A stretch of DNA of 64,000 bases, from contig CM041778.1 of assembly GCA_023374045.1 (NCBI GenBank), positions 293,175,533-293,239,532 of the forward strand, written 5' to 3'. Positions 12,392 to 25,212 of the stretch are shown here, one piece after another; within the stretch, counting starts at the first letter, position 1, and each line of letters opens with the position of its first letter. The notes below the pieces were generated by a model. That model was not told the origin of the DNA and ran no database searches. It saw only the letters and a list, made by a program, of their open reading frames with translations. This DNA comes from Limonium bicolor (lineage: Eukaryota; Streptophyta; Magnoliopsida; Caryophyllales; Plumbaginaceae). A program made the translations under genes and the position numbers.

Positions 12392-12430
12392 GTGAACTTC
12401 GAGGACGAAGTTCTTTTAAGGGGGGTAGAT
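12392..12430 (+). other. Polypurine tract with vestigial pol C-terminus
   Basis: The purine run AAGGGGGG (12418-12425) ends five bases before the 3' LTR. The bases just upstream read as VNFEDEVLLRGVD and a stop, which is the kind of pol C-terminus that overlaps the polypurine tract in Tekay/Del chromoviruses. It is the only trace of pol seen in this element, and the main clue to its ancestry. Confidence 0.7.
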
Positions 12431-14720
12431 TGAAATACCCCAAACCTTGATATGTTATTAAACATTTAAACTATGGTATGTAAAGGCTAAAAAGTTCCTT
12501 AGAAACATCAGTGAACAATTTAAACCATAGTAATATGCAATAAAGCACTAAGATACAGTTTGAGCAAAAACATGCTCTAAGCTTGGAGTGAACTTGGTTA
12601 GGACCCAAAGAGCCTACCAAGACTTAATTATATTCAATTATGATGTAATAAGGCTAATTAAGTCCTTAGGAAACCTTGGTAGACAATTAAACCAAACAAA
12701 ACACAAGAAAATACCTTAAAGTCAATAAGAGCAAAAATGTGCTCTAAGCTTGGGATAAATTTGTATAAGACCTAATGGTCATACCTATACCTTATAAATA
12801 TGTTAATGAACATATTAAATCAATTACAAAAGAAAACCAAGCTTGAAAACAAGTTAAAACACAAAATGTGCTTTAAGGAGTCTTAAAGCACATTATTAAA
12901 ACAATTGTCTTGCAAATGAGTTTTGAATGGCTAAATGTCCATCATTACTCTTTAATTAACATGTGTACTATATATTATCACATTTGGAAGTCTAAATCAA
13001 TGGGAAATAAAAAATTTCACATCTAAGTGCCTTGTTTTAGTGAATAGTAACTTTAATAAGCTAGTTTGTAACATAGGTTATTATAAGTAATTTAATTGGT
13101 CAACTAAGACCAAAACACCCCTAAGTAAATGATGGGGGCCGGTTTTTATCATGGTGAGTCACCAACATGTAAAAGAAATCAATTAAGGAAAGGAAGGAAA
13201 AGTGAATAAAAGAAGAAAGTTACTTTATAACATAAATATCATAACAAGGTGTACTCTCTCACCTCATTCTCTTCTTCCCTCTCATTTCACACGTCTTCAA
13301 GCTCCCTTCCTCCCTTCCATTTACGATTTGCTATAGTTCCACACAAGAACTCCATCTTTGAATGCTTGTAACTCCTAGCTCCATGGTCCAAATTCAATTT
13401 CAAGACCACCATTCTTCTAGTTGGAGCAAGCTCTACAATTCTATCTTTTCAAATCTTCAAAAGCCTCATTTCGGTGCCAAGGAGATTCACCATTGATGGA
13501 GCTTGAGCTCATCTTTTCACATATTGTTGTTCTCCCTTGCTTCTAGGTAAGGAATCTCAAAGGAAAATAATGTTTCCTCCATGTTTTGTGTTGTCCGAAA
13601 ATTCACCATTAATGGTGTCTTCTCTTGTTCTTCCATAGCTTCATTGCAATCTTCAAAGGGTTTGGAGGAGTCCTCTCTTGATACTTATTCAAGTTCTCTT
13701 CCAATTCTAAGGTAAAACAATTACCTTAATGTGTTAAGAAAATATATGTAACTAGGGTTTACAATGAGATGAAGCATAATGCTTGAATACTCATTATATT
13801 ATTTGTATGATGTTTAGAAGTTGACAAGCAACTAAAAGCCTTGCCAATTTAGTCAAGGAAACAAGAAAGAAGTCTGTGGGGAAAAGAGGTAAATGTGCTA
13901 ACCTAATGTGGTTTAAAGTCTTAGGAGAAATGAGCTTATATTGCTTATGAAAATGATTTAAGGAGCCAAGGGAAAATGACTTAGAACAATGCTCTCAAGG
14001 AAACTATTAAAGGGAATATGTATTGTTGAGTGTATTTGCAGGTCAAAGGCATTATTTATGTGGGAAATTCAGTGTTTAAGGTTTATGTTATTTAAGGGCC
14101 TAAGAGCCATGTGATTTAAGGGCCTAAGTGCCAAGCAATTTAAGTTATGCACTATATTGTGATGTAGTGTAAAATTTGGTGAGTGTTGTGTGTGAGAATA
14201 CTCTTGATGGGTTTTAGGTGTTCTTGAATGAAATAAGGTAAAAACCTAAGTGTTTGGATGTGAGAATATACAAGAGAAGCTATGGCAAAATTTGGAAGAT
14301 GTGTAAGAAGTTCTAAGTGTTTCAAATGAGTTTTGGTGAGTTTGGAAGTGTTGAGAATGATTAAATGTTTTACTAGGGAAGAAATCATGTATTAAGGTGT
14401 TTAGAGTGCTACAAGGATTTAGACATTGTCTTGGAAGTTCTAGAAATCAAAGGAGTTGTTCTAGGACTTAGGCAATCTTTGGAAAACAAGGAGAAGGAAT
14501 AAACTTGTAAAAGGACTACAAGGATGACATAAGGAATTTAGTTGTAAGAAAATATGCTTAAGAGTGGATGTTCAAATGGAGAAGAAATATTATGGTATAA
14601 TGGTTACAATAGGCATGAAACACCACTTAGAAATCCTAAGGAGAAAGTACTATAAGTGTTAGAGGTTTGGGTGGAAATTGGTTAAGTATTTAAAGGCTTA
14701 GAAAATGAGTGTTTTGCCTT

Positions 14721-14970
14721 GTCCGAACATCCGTCCGGACATGGACGTTTGGACAGGCCCTGTTGCGTAAAAAATTTCAGAGTCTCGACTTGTGTCCGAC
14801 CTTGGGAAGTCCGGACACAAGTTCGGACGTACCTGCTTCTACTTTGAAATTTTCTCGACCTATGTCCGAACTTCCGAAGTCCGGACACAAGTTCGGACAG
14901 GCGTCTGTTTTCAGTTTTGAGTCTCGACTTGCGTCCGAACTTGGGAAGTCTGGACACAAGTTCGGACATG
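14721..14970 (+). repeat. GC-rich 70-bp tandem array, LTR A 3' copy
   Basis: Same leader and three ctcgac units as at 5399-5648, with only a few base changes (for example gtctggac where the 5' copy has gtcggac). Confidence 0.9.
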
Positions 14971-15201
14971 CCACTGTTTTGGCCAAAAATGTTGTTTAAG
15001 GTTAGGAAAAGTTGTCTAAAAATGGTGATTATTAAGTAATGATGTTATAAGAATGTTAAGGACATGTTAAGTGAGTTATAATGGCAATTTAGTGAGGGAA
15101 AAGTTGTACTAAAATGTAAAAGTAAAATAAGTTAAAAATGTGAAGTTATGTAACTAAGTTAACGGGGAAAAGTTATAAGCATTAGACTTTAAACAATCAT
15201 G

Positions 15202-15206
15202 TTACC
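15202..15206. repeat. Target site duplication TTACC (left copy), element B
   Basis: TTACC precedes TGTAACACCCC of element B and is repeated at 35247-35251 after its terminal CA. Confidence 0.95.
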
Positions 15207-16799
15207 TGTAACACCCCTCTCGGTAATCACGATATAATCTCTCACGTAGCAATAAATAAAACGTCTCGCAGCGGAAAAACAAATAACCATTACAAAACTC
15301 ACTCGGGTGTCACCGGCCGTTACTCGCCCATGCGAGCAACGCAGCCAAACTACATCCAACTTCCAATACAAATAAACTGCTAACCGCAGTGATAACGAGA
15401 AACTCCTATACATCACACTAAGTCCATAAACCATAAACATCGACAAGTGAGTGTCTACCCAATCCTGAAAAATACATAACCTTACCATAAGACCATACAC
15501 CATCTTCATTACAATACAACATCTCCAATTACCCTGTTCCTGCTCTTCAGCTCCGACAATGATCAACAACCTGAAATGGTGTAGTATCAGCGATAGACGC
15601 TGAGTATGCCGGGCCTGGACCCTAATGGTCACTTGTCATTTTAACCATCTTATTATTAGATTGGTTTCATGCTTTCCCTTTTACAGTTATAATCAAAACT
15701 GAAGCATAAATATACATAATCAACCATCCAAATATCCATAAACATTAGTCATCCATCCAAACCAAACATTCATAGAATATTTCAAATAACATTTGTATAT
15801 CGAACGTATCGAGCAATAACAATTTAATGTACCATGTACATTCGCCGTAGCATACCGTTTTCATATTTACCTTACCTTAGCCTTGTAGGCTCCATCCAAC
15901 CATCAACACACAATAAAATAACCACAAGTATAACCAATGAACAACAAAGCGAAACAACGAGAATAATAAACAAGTATTAAGTCTCGTCCATGGTATTGTT
16001 CGCCACTGTATAAGTCTCCAATGTTTTAGTTGTTCAGTTACACCTAGTGACAATGTCTCGTTAAAACGACATGTCTCTAGTTACCCATATATTATGGCGG
16101 GTCACCCACGGCAGTAGCCACTCCAACGGTAGAGTCTCCGACCAACGAGCCATTCTAGCTCACGGGAAATTTTCTTGATACTTACGGACCCGTACGCGGA
16201 CATCCTGGTATCGTTTTTGTGATCACAACGCGCATCAAGAGCCACATCCTCTTGGCTTTACTTCCATTCCATTAATTAATTAATTATACCATCGCATCGC
16301 ATTACCAAATTTTCTAACACAGCAGACTAAGGTCATTAGTCCAATCCGGAGTCTGTAAACTCGGGATCCAGTGCTAGATACAAGAGCGGCGTATAGAAAG
16401 GCCAATGCTCCGTATAAAAGTCTCAGATAATATGTATATGTTATTATCATAGTGCTACAACGTTTTACTTACGTTCCTTATACATATAAGATAGCACCAT
16501 AGCCGCTAGTTCGTTTTATATATATAGGTTCATATATACGAACCAATACTGTTAACTCAACAACAGTAAATAATAAGCAGCTATAAATATACAGTTCATG
16601 CATATTAATCATCACATTCAGACAAACAATCTTATCACAGATCACACAGATGCCTGAACTGAGGAAACCCTCAGAGACAACTAGAGACACATAACAACAT
16701 ACAAGTTATATCAACCAAATCCGAGCCCAAGGAGCAACCTTAGGTCAACTCGGATCAAACCCCTTTACATACCGTTCACCCTGACTGTATTACGGTGGA

Positions 16800-16804
16800 G
16801 TATG
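16800..16804. repeat. Target site duplication GTATG (left copy), solo A LTR
   Basis: GTATG is repeated at 21198-21202. The unfilled site ggagtatgaatcagc is present once in the other B LTR at 31280-31294. Confidence 0.95.
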
Positions 16805-19800
16805 TGTAACACCCCATCCAACATTAACACACTTACAATAAACTGCAGCGGAAGAACAACCTCATCACATTACTTAACTCGTTGGTGTTACACGCCGTTA
16901 GCCACCCACGTGGCTAACAAGGCTAATACATACTTATTGTACCGGTCTGATGGGCTAAATTCCCGAGCGACTACACATTACTATCCCTTTCCATTAACAC
17001 AACAACAACGTACACCTTCCAACTATACCGAGTATTTATAACTAATGCCGATAACAATTTCGGTCTTATTACACCTACTGTATATATACAACATAAACAA
17101 TTACCCATGTACAATGACTACCCCGTCCTACTCTCGAACGGCTTCCCGCTCTCTGTACCTGAAATAGGAAAAGAAGAGAAAGGGTGGCCCCCAAGGGGCT
17201 CAGCACCTTTGCTGGTATGGTAATCCCGCAGCCCACATGCTACCGGGCCACGCACAACTAATTGTCGTCTTAGCATGCGGTTGATTGTATTTAAATCATG
17301 CATGTAACAGTAAACACACAACACTTAACATTTCGCCTCTATGGGCTCAACAATCGGATAACACATTCTACTTAATAAGTCACTCATGGTATTCATCATC
17401 CCTAGAGTGTTCCTCCTCTAATGGAGCTACTTCCTTAATAGACGACACATACCCTTAAATCGGGTTATCCTCAAACGCCTCTTATCACAAACTGGGAATC
17501 ATATCCATGATCCACACACTCCACATTTTACAACATATAACATACACTACATAACAACACTTAACAACACTTTGCACGTTTCCACGTGCACCCCATAACA
17601 CCGCAATTGATATTGCATCACAACAAAGATATATAACATAACGGGAATGGTCCTCTTAGGAACCGACCCAAACATTGTTTACACACTGGTGAGCCTAGAG
17701 AATGTTGCCAGTCTCATGATAAGCTCGTTACATAACTCGTTACCGTCTCGTTAAATGAACGGTTAACTTAACACAAGGTGTCTCGGATATAGTGATCCAA
17801 GCACACCGAAACAAACATAACAATAGTATGCCCCTGTGGCCCGACGTGAGTCAGTAATAGCCTTGGTTAAGCTAAAGGGAAGGTTGGGAACCAAATTGGA
17901 AAACAACCATAACATACAGAGAGGATCGAACCTGCTATGACAACGACCCCCATACTCACACGCGTGGCCGGAACAGACCGGACTCCTCACTCCCCCGTTA
18001 GCACTTGTTAGAAGTTCAACTTTGAACTTTATTAAACAATCACAAACATTGGGTTAAGTCTTGTTAGACATACACAAGGGAAGAGAGAGTCATACATTCA
18101 CGTACAGACATCACACACAAACATCACATAACCAACTCACGTATAGCCGTGGTTAGAACGTTCCTTAAGTCGGAAACGTTGTTACCGGATACCGTTCTCC
18201 TACGTTTACCTAATAGTGGTTAACTAGCCCTTCAAGCGCATTCGAGGTTACCGGTATCGGCACGTAAACTACAATAACAATAACGACTGTAAACTCGTTT
18301 CATGATTTATCTCATAACGTGGCAAACATACAGAAAAACACATTGGCATACAAGCCGGTGTAATCCGGTAGGACACAGGTTGCAAGAAAACCATACCGTC
18401 ACCGGAGTCCACTTTACCACGTCCACTTATGTTCCTCGAGCGATTCTCGAACAACTGTTAACATCACATGTGTTTTTATTAACTTCGGGGTTTGCTTGAT
18501 TATTTAATGTCTAATGCTTAACTTTCCCCGTTAACTTAGTTACATAACTTTACATTTTAACTTGTTTTACTTTTACATTTTGATACAACTTTTCACCCAC
18601 TTTATTGCCATTTAAAACTCACCTAACAAGTCCCTAACAACCTTATAAACATTACCTATCATTCCCCATCATTACACATCATTTCTATACCTTAAAACAA
18701 CAATTTTGGTCCATACAGTGGCCTGTCCGAACTTGTGTCCGGACTTCCCAAGTTCGGACACAAGCCGCGACCTAATACTGAAACCATACACACGTCCGAA
18801 CTTGTGTCCGGACTTCCCAAGTTCGGACACAGTTCGAGAATGAGAAAATCCTTTACCCAACAGAGCCTGTCCGAACTTCCATGTCCGGACGGAAGTTCGG
18901 ACACGGCAAAATGCTCAACTTCTACACCTTTAAACACTTAGCCAAATTCCTCCAAACTTCTCCTAAAGTCTCATAATGCTTCCTAACACCATTTGGCACA
19001 TCAAACACACCTTTAGCCATGTGCTAAACTCTTTAAATCACTCACCAAAACCATCTTATCATTCACAAGTTTCTTACAAAATTCCTAGCACTTAGGATGT
19101 TTTCTCCTTATTCATCAACATCACCCAAACCTTAAACAACTTCTTCAAGACTTTTCAATACACTCTCAAAACACACATTGAATTCCTAGAACTTCCAAGA
19201 TAACACCTAAATCCTTGCATCACTCTAAATCACCTTAACACATGTTTTCTTCTCAAGTAAACATTTATTCACCTATAACACTTCCTAGTTCACCAAGACC
19301 ATTTAAAACACTTAGAACTTCTCACACATTTTCCCAAATTTGGCCATAGCTTCTCTTGTATATACTCACATCCAAACACTTAGGTTTTTACCTTATTTCA
19401 TTCAAAACACCTAAAATCCATCAAACACATTTTTATACACAAACTTCACCCATTAAGCACTACATCACAATATAGTGCATAAGCTTAAATTGCTTGGCAC
19501 TTAGGCCCTTAAACAACATGGCTCTTAGGCCCTTAAATTGCATAAACCTTAAACACTGAATTTCCCACATAAGTAATGCCTTTGACCTGCAAATACACCC
19601 ACCAATACATATGCCCTTAATAAACTCCTTGAGAGCATTTTACTAGCTCATTTGCCATTGGCTCCTTAGGTATTTTTATTAAGCAAATCAAGCTCATTTT
19701 CCTAAGGCATTTAAACTACATTGAGATAGTTTGTTTACCTCTTTTCCTCTCAAACTTCTTTCTTGTTTCCTTGTAAAACCGGTGGGGTGTTTGGTTGTTT

Positions 19801-21197
19801 GTCAACTTCTAAACAATGTACAAATAATAGAATGAGTATTCAAGCATTATGCTTCATCTCATTGTAAACCCTAGTTACACATATTGTTTTAACACATTAA
19901 GGTAATTGTTTTACCTTGGAATTGGAAGAGAACTTGAACAAGTATCAAGAGAGGACTCCTCCTAGCCCTTGGAAGATTCAAATGAAGCTAAAACAAGCAA
20001 GATAAATACACCATGGTGAGGTGAATTTTCGGACAACACAAAACATGAAGGAAACATCATTTTCTTTGAGTTTCCTTACCTTGAAGCAAAGGAGAACAAT
20101 AATATGTGAAAAGGTGAGCTCAAGCTCCATCAATGGTGAATCTCCTTGGCACCGAAATGAGGCTTTTGAAGATTTGAAAAGATAGAAGTGTAGAGCTTGC
20201 TCCAACTAGAAGAATGGTGGTCTTGAAATTAAATTTGGATAAGTGAGCTAGATTTTACAAGAGTTCAAAGGTGGACTTCCATGGTGGTGTGGTGCTATAT
20301 TACCGAGAGAGAACAAGAAGAAGAGAGGAAGAAGAAGTTGGGACCGTGTGAAATGGAGGGAGGAAAGGAGAGAATGAGATAAGATTGCTTTAAGAAGATA
20401 TTTGTAACTTATAAAGCAAATAGTACTTTACTTTAAGCTTAACTTCACTTATTTGATTTCTTTTACATATTGGTGACTCACACCATGAAAAACCGGCCCC
20501 CATATGCCTAGGAGGGTATAATAGTCTTTGTTGACCAATTTAATTACTTATAACATTATATGTTACAAACTAGCTTATAAAAGTTACTATTCACAAACTA
20601 AGGCACATAGAAGTGAAATTTTTGATTTCCCATATATATAGCCACCCAAATGTGATACTATATAGTACACAGTTAATTAAAGAGTAATGATGGACATTTA
20701 GCCATTCAAAACTCATTTACAAGACAATTTTCAAAAACGTGCTTTAAGACTCCTTAAAGCACATTTTGTGTTTTAACTTGTTTTCAAGCGGTTTTCTTTG
20801 GTAATTGATTTAATATGTTCATTAACATATTTATAAAGTATAGGTATGACCATTAGGTCTTATACACATTTATCCCAAGCTTAGAGCACATTTTTGCTCT
20901 TATTGACTTTAAGGTATTTCCTTGTGTTTTGTTTGGTTTCATTGTCTAACAAAGTTTCCTAAGGACTTAATTAGCCTTATAAAATCATAATTAAATGTTA
21001 TTAAGTCTTGGTAGGCTCTTGGGTCCTAACCAAGTTCACTCACAGCTTAGAGCATGTTTTTTGCTCATACTGTGTCTTAGTGCTTTATTGCACTTTACTA
21101 TATTTTAATTGTCCACTGATGTTGCTAAGGCACTTTTTAGCCTTATATATAACATAGTTTGATATTTAAACCACATATCAAGGTTTGGGGTATTTCA
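16805..21197 (-). mobile_element. Solo LTR of family A, minus strand
   Basis: 4393 bp. It reads TGTAACACCCCATCC ... GGTTTGGGGTATTTCA on the plus strand, the complement of the A LTR. No internal domain is attached and GTATG flanks both ends, so it is the product of LTR-LTR recombination after insertion. It is more diverged from the two LTRs of element A than they are from each other, and has one fewer 70-bp unit in its GC-rich array. Confidence 0.93.
18725..18905 (-). repeat. GC-rich tandem array, solo A LTR
   Basis: Two full units (gtccgaacttgtgtccggac ... aagttcggacac) at about 18725 and 18797, and a third shorter gtccgaacttccatgtccgg unit. Each contains a perfect or near-perfect inverted pair. 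It has fewer units than the arrays of element A. Confidence 0.85.
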
Positions 21198-21202
21198 GTA
21201 TG
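21198..21202. repeat. Target site duplication GTATG (right copy), solo A LTR
   Basis: Second copy of GTATG, directly after the terminal CA at 21196-21197. Confidence 0.95.
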
Positions 21203-24200
21203 AATCAGCAAGATCCTACGCTCCGTGTAGTCCGCTAGCTCGTCAAGCGTCCTTGTCAGAAGTATACTCTAAACGGTATAAACTATAAGTCAGTCTCCAT
21301 GACTAACTACATCCGGTATCTCCGAATAATAAGTAATCCCGACAGTTCACCCCTGTTTTCTACAGTTGTTCGTTACGGGTTTCTCTAAAACAGTCGGTTT
21401 TGTTACTTAAACGCGTACGTCATAACATTTTAACTGTTAAGTTTAATTCGTTGTATTTCTTTTTAATCTTGTCCACCATCTAGCTTAGGTACATATCCTA
21501 TAGTTGCATGATTCATGCGATTGTAGTATATTATCATTTTTTGTATTGTATCCAAAACTCATAACTTATAGTTCATGACTATATACATTTTTTTTTATAA
21601 CCACCACCATTAAATCATATGGTTTCCAACCAAAAGATATATCCACCTTATATACATTATCCTTGTGTATGTATTTATTTACCACGTAGGTAATTCCCAT
21701 GAGTTTAATAAAGTCTATAATATGTTACATTTATCATCTTATGTTAGATGATTATTCCCATTAGTTGTATTGTACAACTTATATTAAGATTGTTATCCTA
21801 ATATTATGTAACATTTTATGTTGTATAATTACAACTCCTAAGGTTTAAACCAATACACACCTTAGTTTATAAATCTTATTTATTTATAGTTTGCCACATT
21901 ATTTTATGTGAGTACCCTTCCTTATATTAATTCCATCTAAACCATATAATTGCTATAACATTTATAACATTATAGACCTTAGTCTAAAATTCATCTTTCA
22001 ACTCTTATTAACTCGGTATAGCCCTTAACTTATTTAAATGCCGTTTTGACCACATAACATTATGTAATATTATACCACATTCTAATATCATTTGATATGA
22101 TATTTTTATTCCCTTTAATTTATTCCTATAGTTTTTATACAAAACTATCTCATATTGCCTCATAGGCATATATTAAACTTTATACTTCTCCGTAAACCAT
22201 AATTTCCTTTGTTTACAAAATCACCCCTTTCTTTTACCGTGTTATATATACCATTTAATATAACATTTCTAACTTGTGAAAGAGTATAACCTATGGTTAT
22301 TTTTTGTAAACTCCGAACAGCCCTTGTGCTATTCTACAATTGCCATTTGGCCCTATTTATAACATATAGTTTTATCATATCATAAAATCATATCTTATAC
22401 ACATATCTCAATAGATACTCTTATATAATTCTAAAAATCACCAAATTCCACCAAAGGGTTATAAATATCCTTATTAACTCATATACTTTTGATATTTACC
22501 ATTCCACCATCTATTTTTCTCCAAAGTGTCATAATGACATAATAACTATATTATACATATATAGTTCATTTTAATTCCAAAATCACCAAATAATTCCTAA
22601 AAATTCTTAATAGCCCATGGGTGTTTTAAAATACCATTGTACACCCTTTATTTTTGGTAATAACATATTTACCACATATGTTATGAAAATATTACCTTAA
22701 GATATTTATCTTATTATAACACCTTAAATAAGTTATCTAACTTATTTATTTTGGTCAAAACCTAGCATATGGTCAAGGTTGACCACCTTAATATTTCCTT
22801 GACTATTATTTTTATTCACGGTTTTGTACCCATACTTTTCAAAGTTACCATTTAACCCCAAAACTTCATAAAATCTTATAAACTTTATTTTAACTCCTTT
22901 TAACTCTAATTTTCGGCTATATTATTCTAAGGTCCCTAAATTTAATTTAATTACACTATAACCCTTATTTTCGGTAATAATTATATACCACCTAAACTTA
23001 AATAAAAGCTTGTAAATGCATAAATAAAATGGCCTAAAATACATGGCCTTATTACAAAACATTGTCTTGCAAAATAAATTACACATAAATGTCCGAAAAA
23101 TAATATAAATTTCGGCCTCACACATATATTTTCATTTATTTACCAAACTTCCACACAATGTCTTAAATTTGACATTTATGCTTGTTTTATTAGTTATAAA
23201 ATTTATTAAACCATTCCTTAAACATTTTAAGGTCAAACAAGACCTTATTTACCTCTTCACTCACGGCAATTAATATACACACACTTAAACTTGTGTTAAT
23301 GTATCAAGTTAAGGTTTTAAGTGATTATACCTTGATTTAGCTTAGGTTAGGTAAAGCCTTGTTTGGGTTCGCCACCTTAAGGAGAAATTCTCCACAGCTT
23401 GTTTACAGTTTTCAACCGAAACTAAGGCCTATAGTCTCCAAGAAAGATCTAACCATAAGAAGTAATTTAATGTAAGATTTAAGGCAAAAATCACCTTAAG
23501 AATGCAAGGAGAGTTCAAGATGGTTTCGACCTGAATCAAAACACCCCACAAGGTGTTAGATCTACTATATGACATAGGAAATAGCTAGATCTCAACAAGC
23601 TGCCTTGTTATTAGGTTTTACCTTGGAAAAATGCCTTAAAAGAGGGTATTTCCTTTGGATCTCGGCCATCCTTGCGCCAAATGGCTAACCAACTGATCCA
23701 CATGAATAAGGAGAGAAAATGAGGCTATGACCAAAGTTTCACAGCCGAACTTGAAGGGAATAAAAAGTTATGAGCTTAAAGCACATTTTTACCTTAAATG
23801 GTCTCAAGACTTGAACTTTCCTCCTTAGATCTGGTTATGTACGAAACCGACACTTCCTTTAACACCTCCAAATCACTCTACATAGATGTATAGAAAAGGT
23901 TGGAGTGTAGATCAATCGAAAAAGGAAGGAAAGATGAAGAAATGGGCATTTTTATGCCTTAGGAGCTTACCTAGAGCTTGAGAATCTCATCAATGGTGCT
24001 TGGAACTCTTACCTACGGTGGAGGGAGCCAAAGGGAGCTCAAGGGCAGAGCAACCTCGGTGAAGAGGAGAAATGGAAGGAAATGATTTAAATTAGCTTAA
24101 AGCACATTTTTGCATTTTTTTATGATTTTGTTGCTTTGATGACTCATCAAGTCTGATTGGGGTTGAATAATTGGAGCTAATTCAGTGGAGACACACAAGA

Positions 24201-24551
24201 GGACAGCCGTGTATGATAGGAGAGGTGGTGAATTATTTGATTCCAATTTGAATAAAAAATGGACAAATAATGTTACTTTAAGCTATTATTGAATAAGTGA
24301 CTCATCTCCTTGATCTTCTGTTTGGAGCTTGTATCATCCGTGTAATAAGGGAAAGGAGAAGCTCTCCAACGGCTGCACTCACATGGGGGAAGCAAAAGGT
24401 GAGACAATTTTGTTTTATTAGGTAAAGTTGTCTTTTTTTTGTTTATTTATTTGTAAAAGTAAGAGCATATATTTAATTGTCACATGTCTCTTGTCTCTTG
24501 GTCTGTAAGAGACTTAATTATCTGATTTCATGTAGTCCCATTTCGTGGTCA

Positions 24552-24584
24552 TGGTCAACATTGACCAACTTAGTCAATGTTGAC
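24552..24584. promoter_or_regulatory. W-box cluster in left B LTR
   Basis: tggtcaacattgacca (a perfect palindrome of two TTGACC boxes) is followed by gtcaatgttgaccc, giving four TGAC cores in 33 bp, about 620 bp from the sense start of the LTR. TTGAC(C/T) is the known WRKY target. It is repeated at 34595-34629. Confidence 0.5.
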
Positions 24585-25193
24585 CCAAACGGGCCCCACA
24601 TTAGGGTTTTATTAATATTTTAATATTAAAATTTGTAAAAATTCGTAAATTTCTGGAATTAAATTCCTAATATCATATAATATGATATTTTATTATATTA
24701 AAGGTAATTATAAACCTTTAGCCCATTTAAAAACCAATTTAAAGGCGATTACACAAAAAAACGTGTTAGGAGTTTAGTGCACCATTTTTGTGTCGCCAGG
24801 TGTTTCTGAGCTCTGTTCCTTTGAAACGGTTTTGTTGTCTTCCTTACATGATCTTTGATCATGGTATTCAATTTTATATCATTTAGAGGTCATTGTGATT
24901 TTAAGGTTTTCCTAGAGCACCTTTTGCTCTTTTTGACCTTGACGTGTAAATGCTTTTTCGTTGTGTGGAGTGTTGTCCAACGGTTATAATATGTTAGTAA
25001 TTCGTGGTTTAATATGCTTAGGACAAATTTTTTAGGTCCTAAGTAGTTCATTGGGTATTTGTTTACCCTAAACAGTCAAAGGGTGCAAATCTTGTTTATG
25101 TTGACCACTTGTTCTCAGTTGACTTTTAAGGATGTTTAGGCCTTAATTAAGTGAGTAATATTTAATCCATGTTTTATAATTGGGGTATTTTCA

Positions 25194-25212
25194 ATCTACC
25201 CCCTTAAAAAGA
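25194..25212 (-). other. Polypurine tract of element B
   Basis: On the minus strand the bases before the 3' LTR read CTTTTTAAGGGGGTAGAT, the same tract as in element A. A gacttcgggacgaag stretch just upstream is a decayed form of the pol end seen in A. Confidence 0.85.

Larger units (their letters stand above)
7563..12430 (+). other. Non-coding internal domain of element A
   Basis: 4.87 kb with no reading frame longer than about 100 codons resembling gag or pol. It is homologous, on the opposite strand, to the gag-distal interior of element B. For example 8815-8960 (gggacgaccgcactccga, gtgggcctgacagac, gtagtaatgtatcagta) matches the complement of 26790-26940. A non-coding interior held in common by two elements is the LARD pattern. 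Other contents are the tandem repeat at 12107-12313 and the polypurine tract. Confidence 0.8.
12431..15206 (+). repeat. 3' LTR of element A, first part
   Basis: Starts TGAAATACCCCAAACC and follows the 5' LTR (3115-5880) almost base for base. It stops at ...atgttacc, where element B is inserted, and resumes at 35252. Confidence 0.93.
15207..25193 (-). repeat. 3' LTR of element B (interrupted by solo A LTR)
   Basis: Bases 15207-16804 and 21203-25193 match 29704-35246. The minus-strand sense begins TGAAAATACCCCAA and ends GGGGTGTTACA. After removing 4398 bp (solo LTR plus one target copy) the LTR is 5589 bp, against 5543 bp for the other copy. It is very AT-rich between about 21500 and 23300, with no gene there. 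Confidence 0.9.

Noticed and set aside
15189..15632. 147-codon minus-strand frame repeated at 29659-30129 (156 codons)
   Set aside because: It lies inside the B LTR, so the two copies are duplicates by LTR origin, not independent conservation. The third B LTR (63660-64000) breaks the frame, and no known domain is seen.
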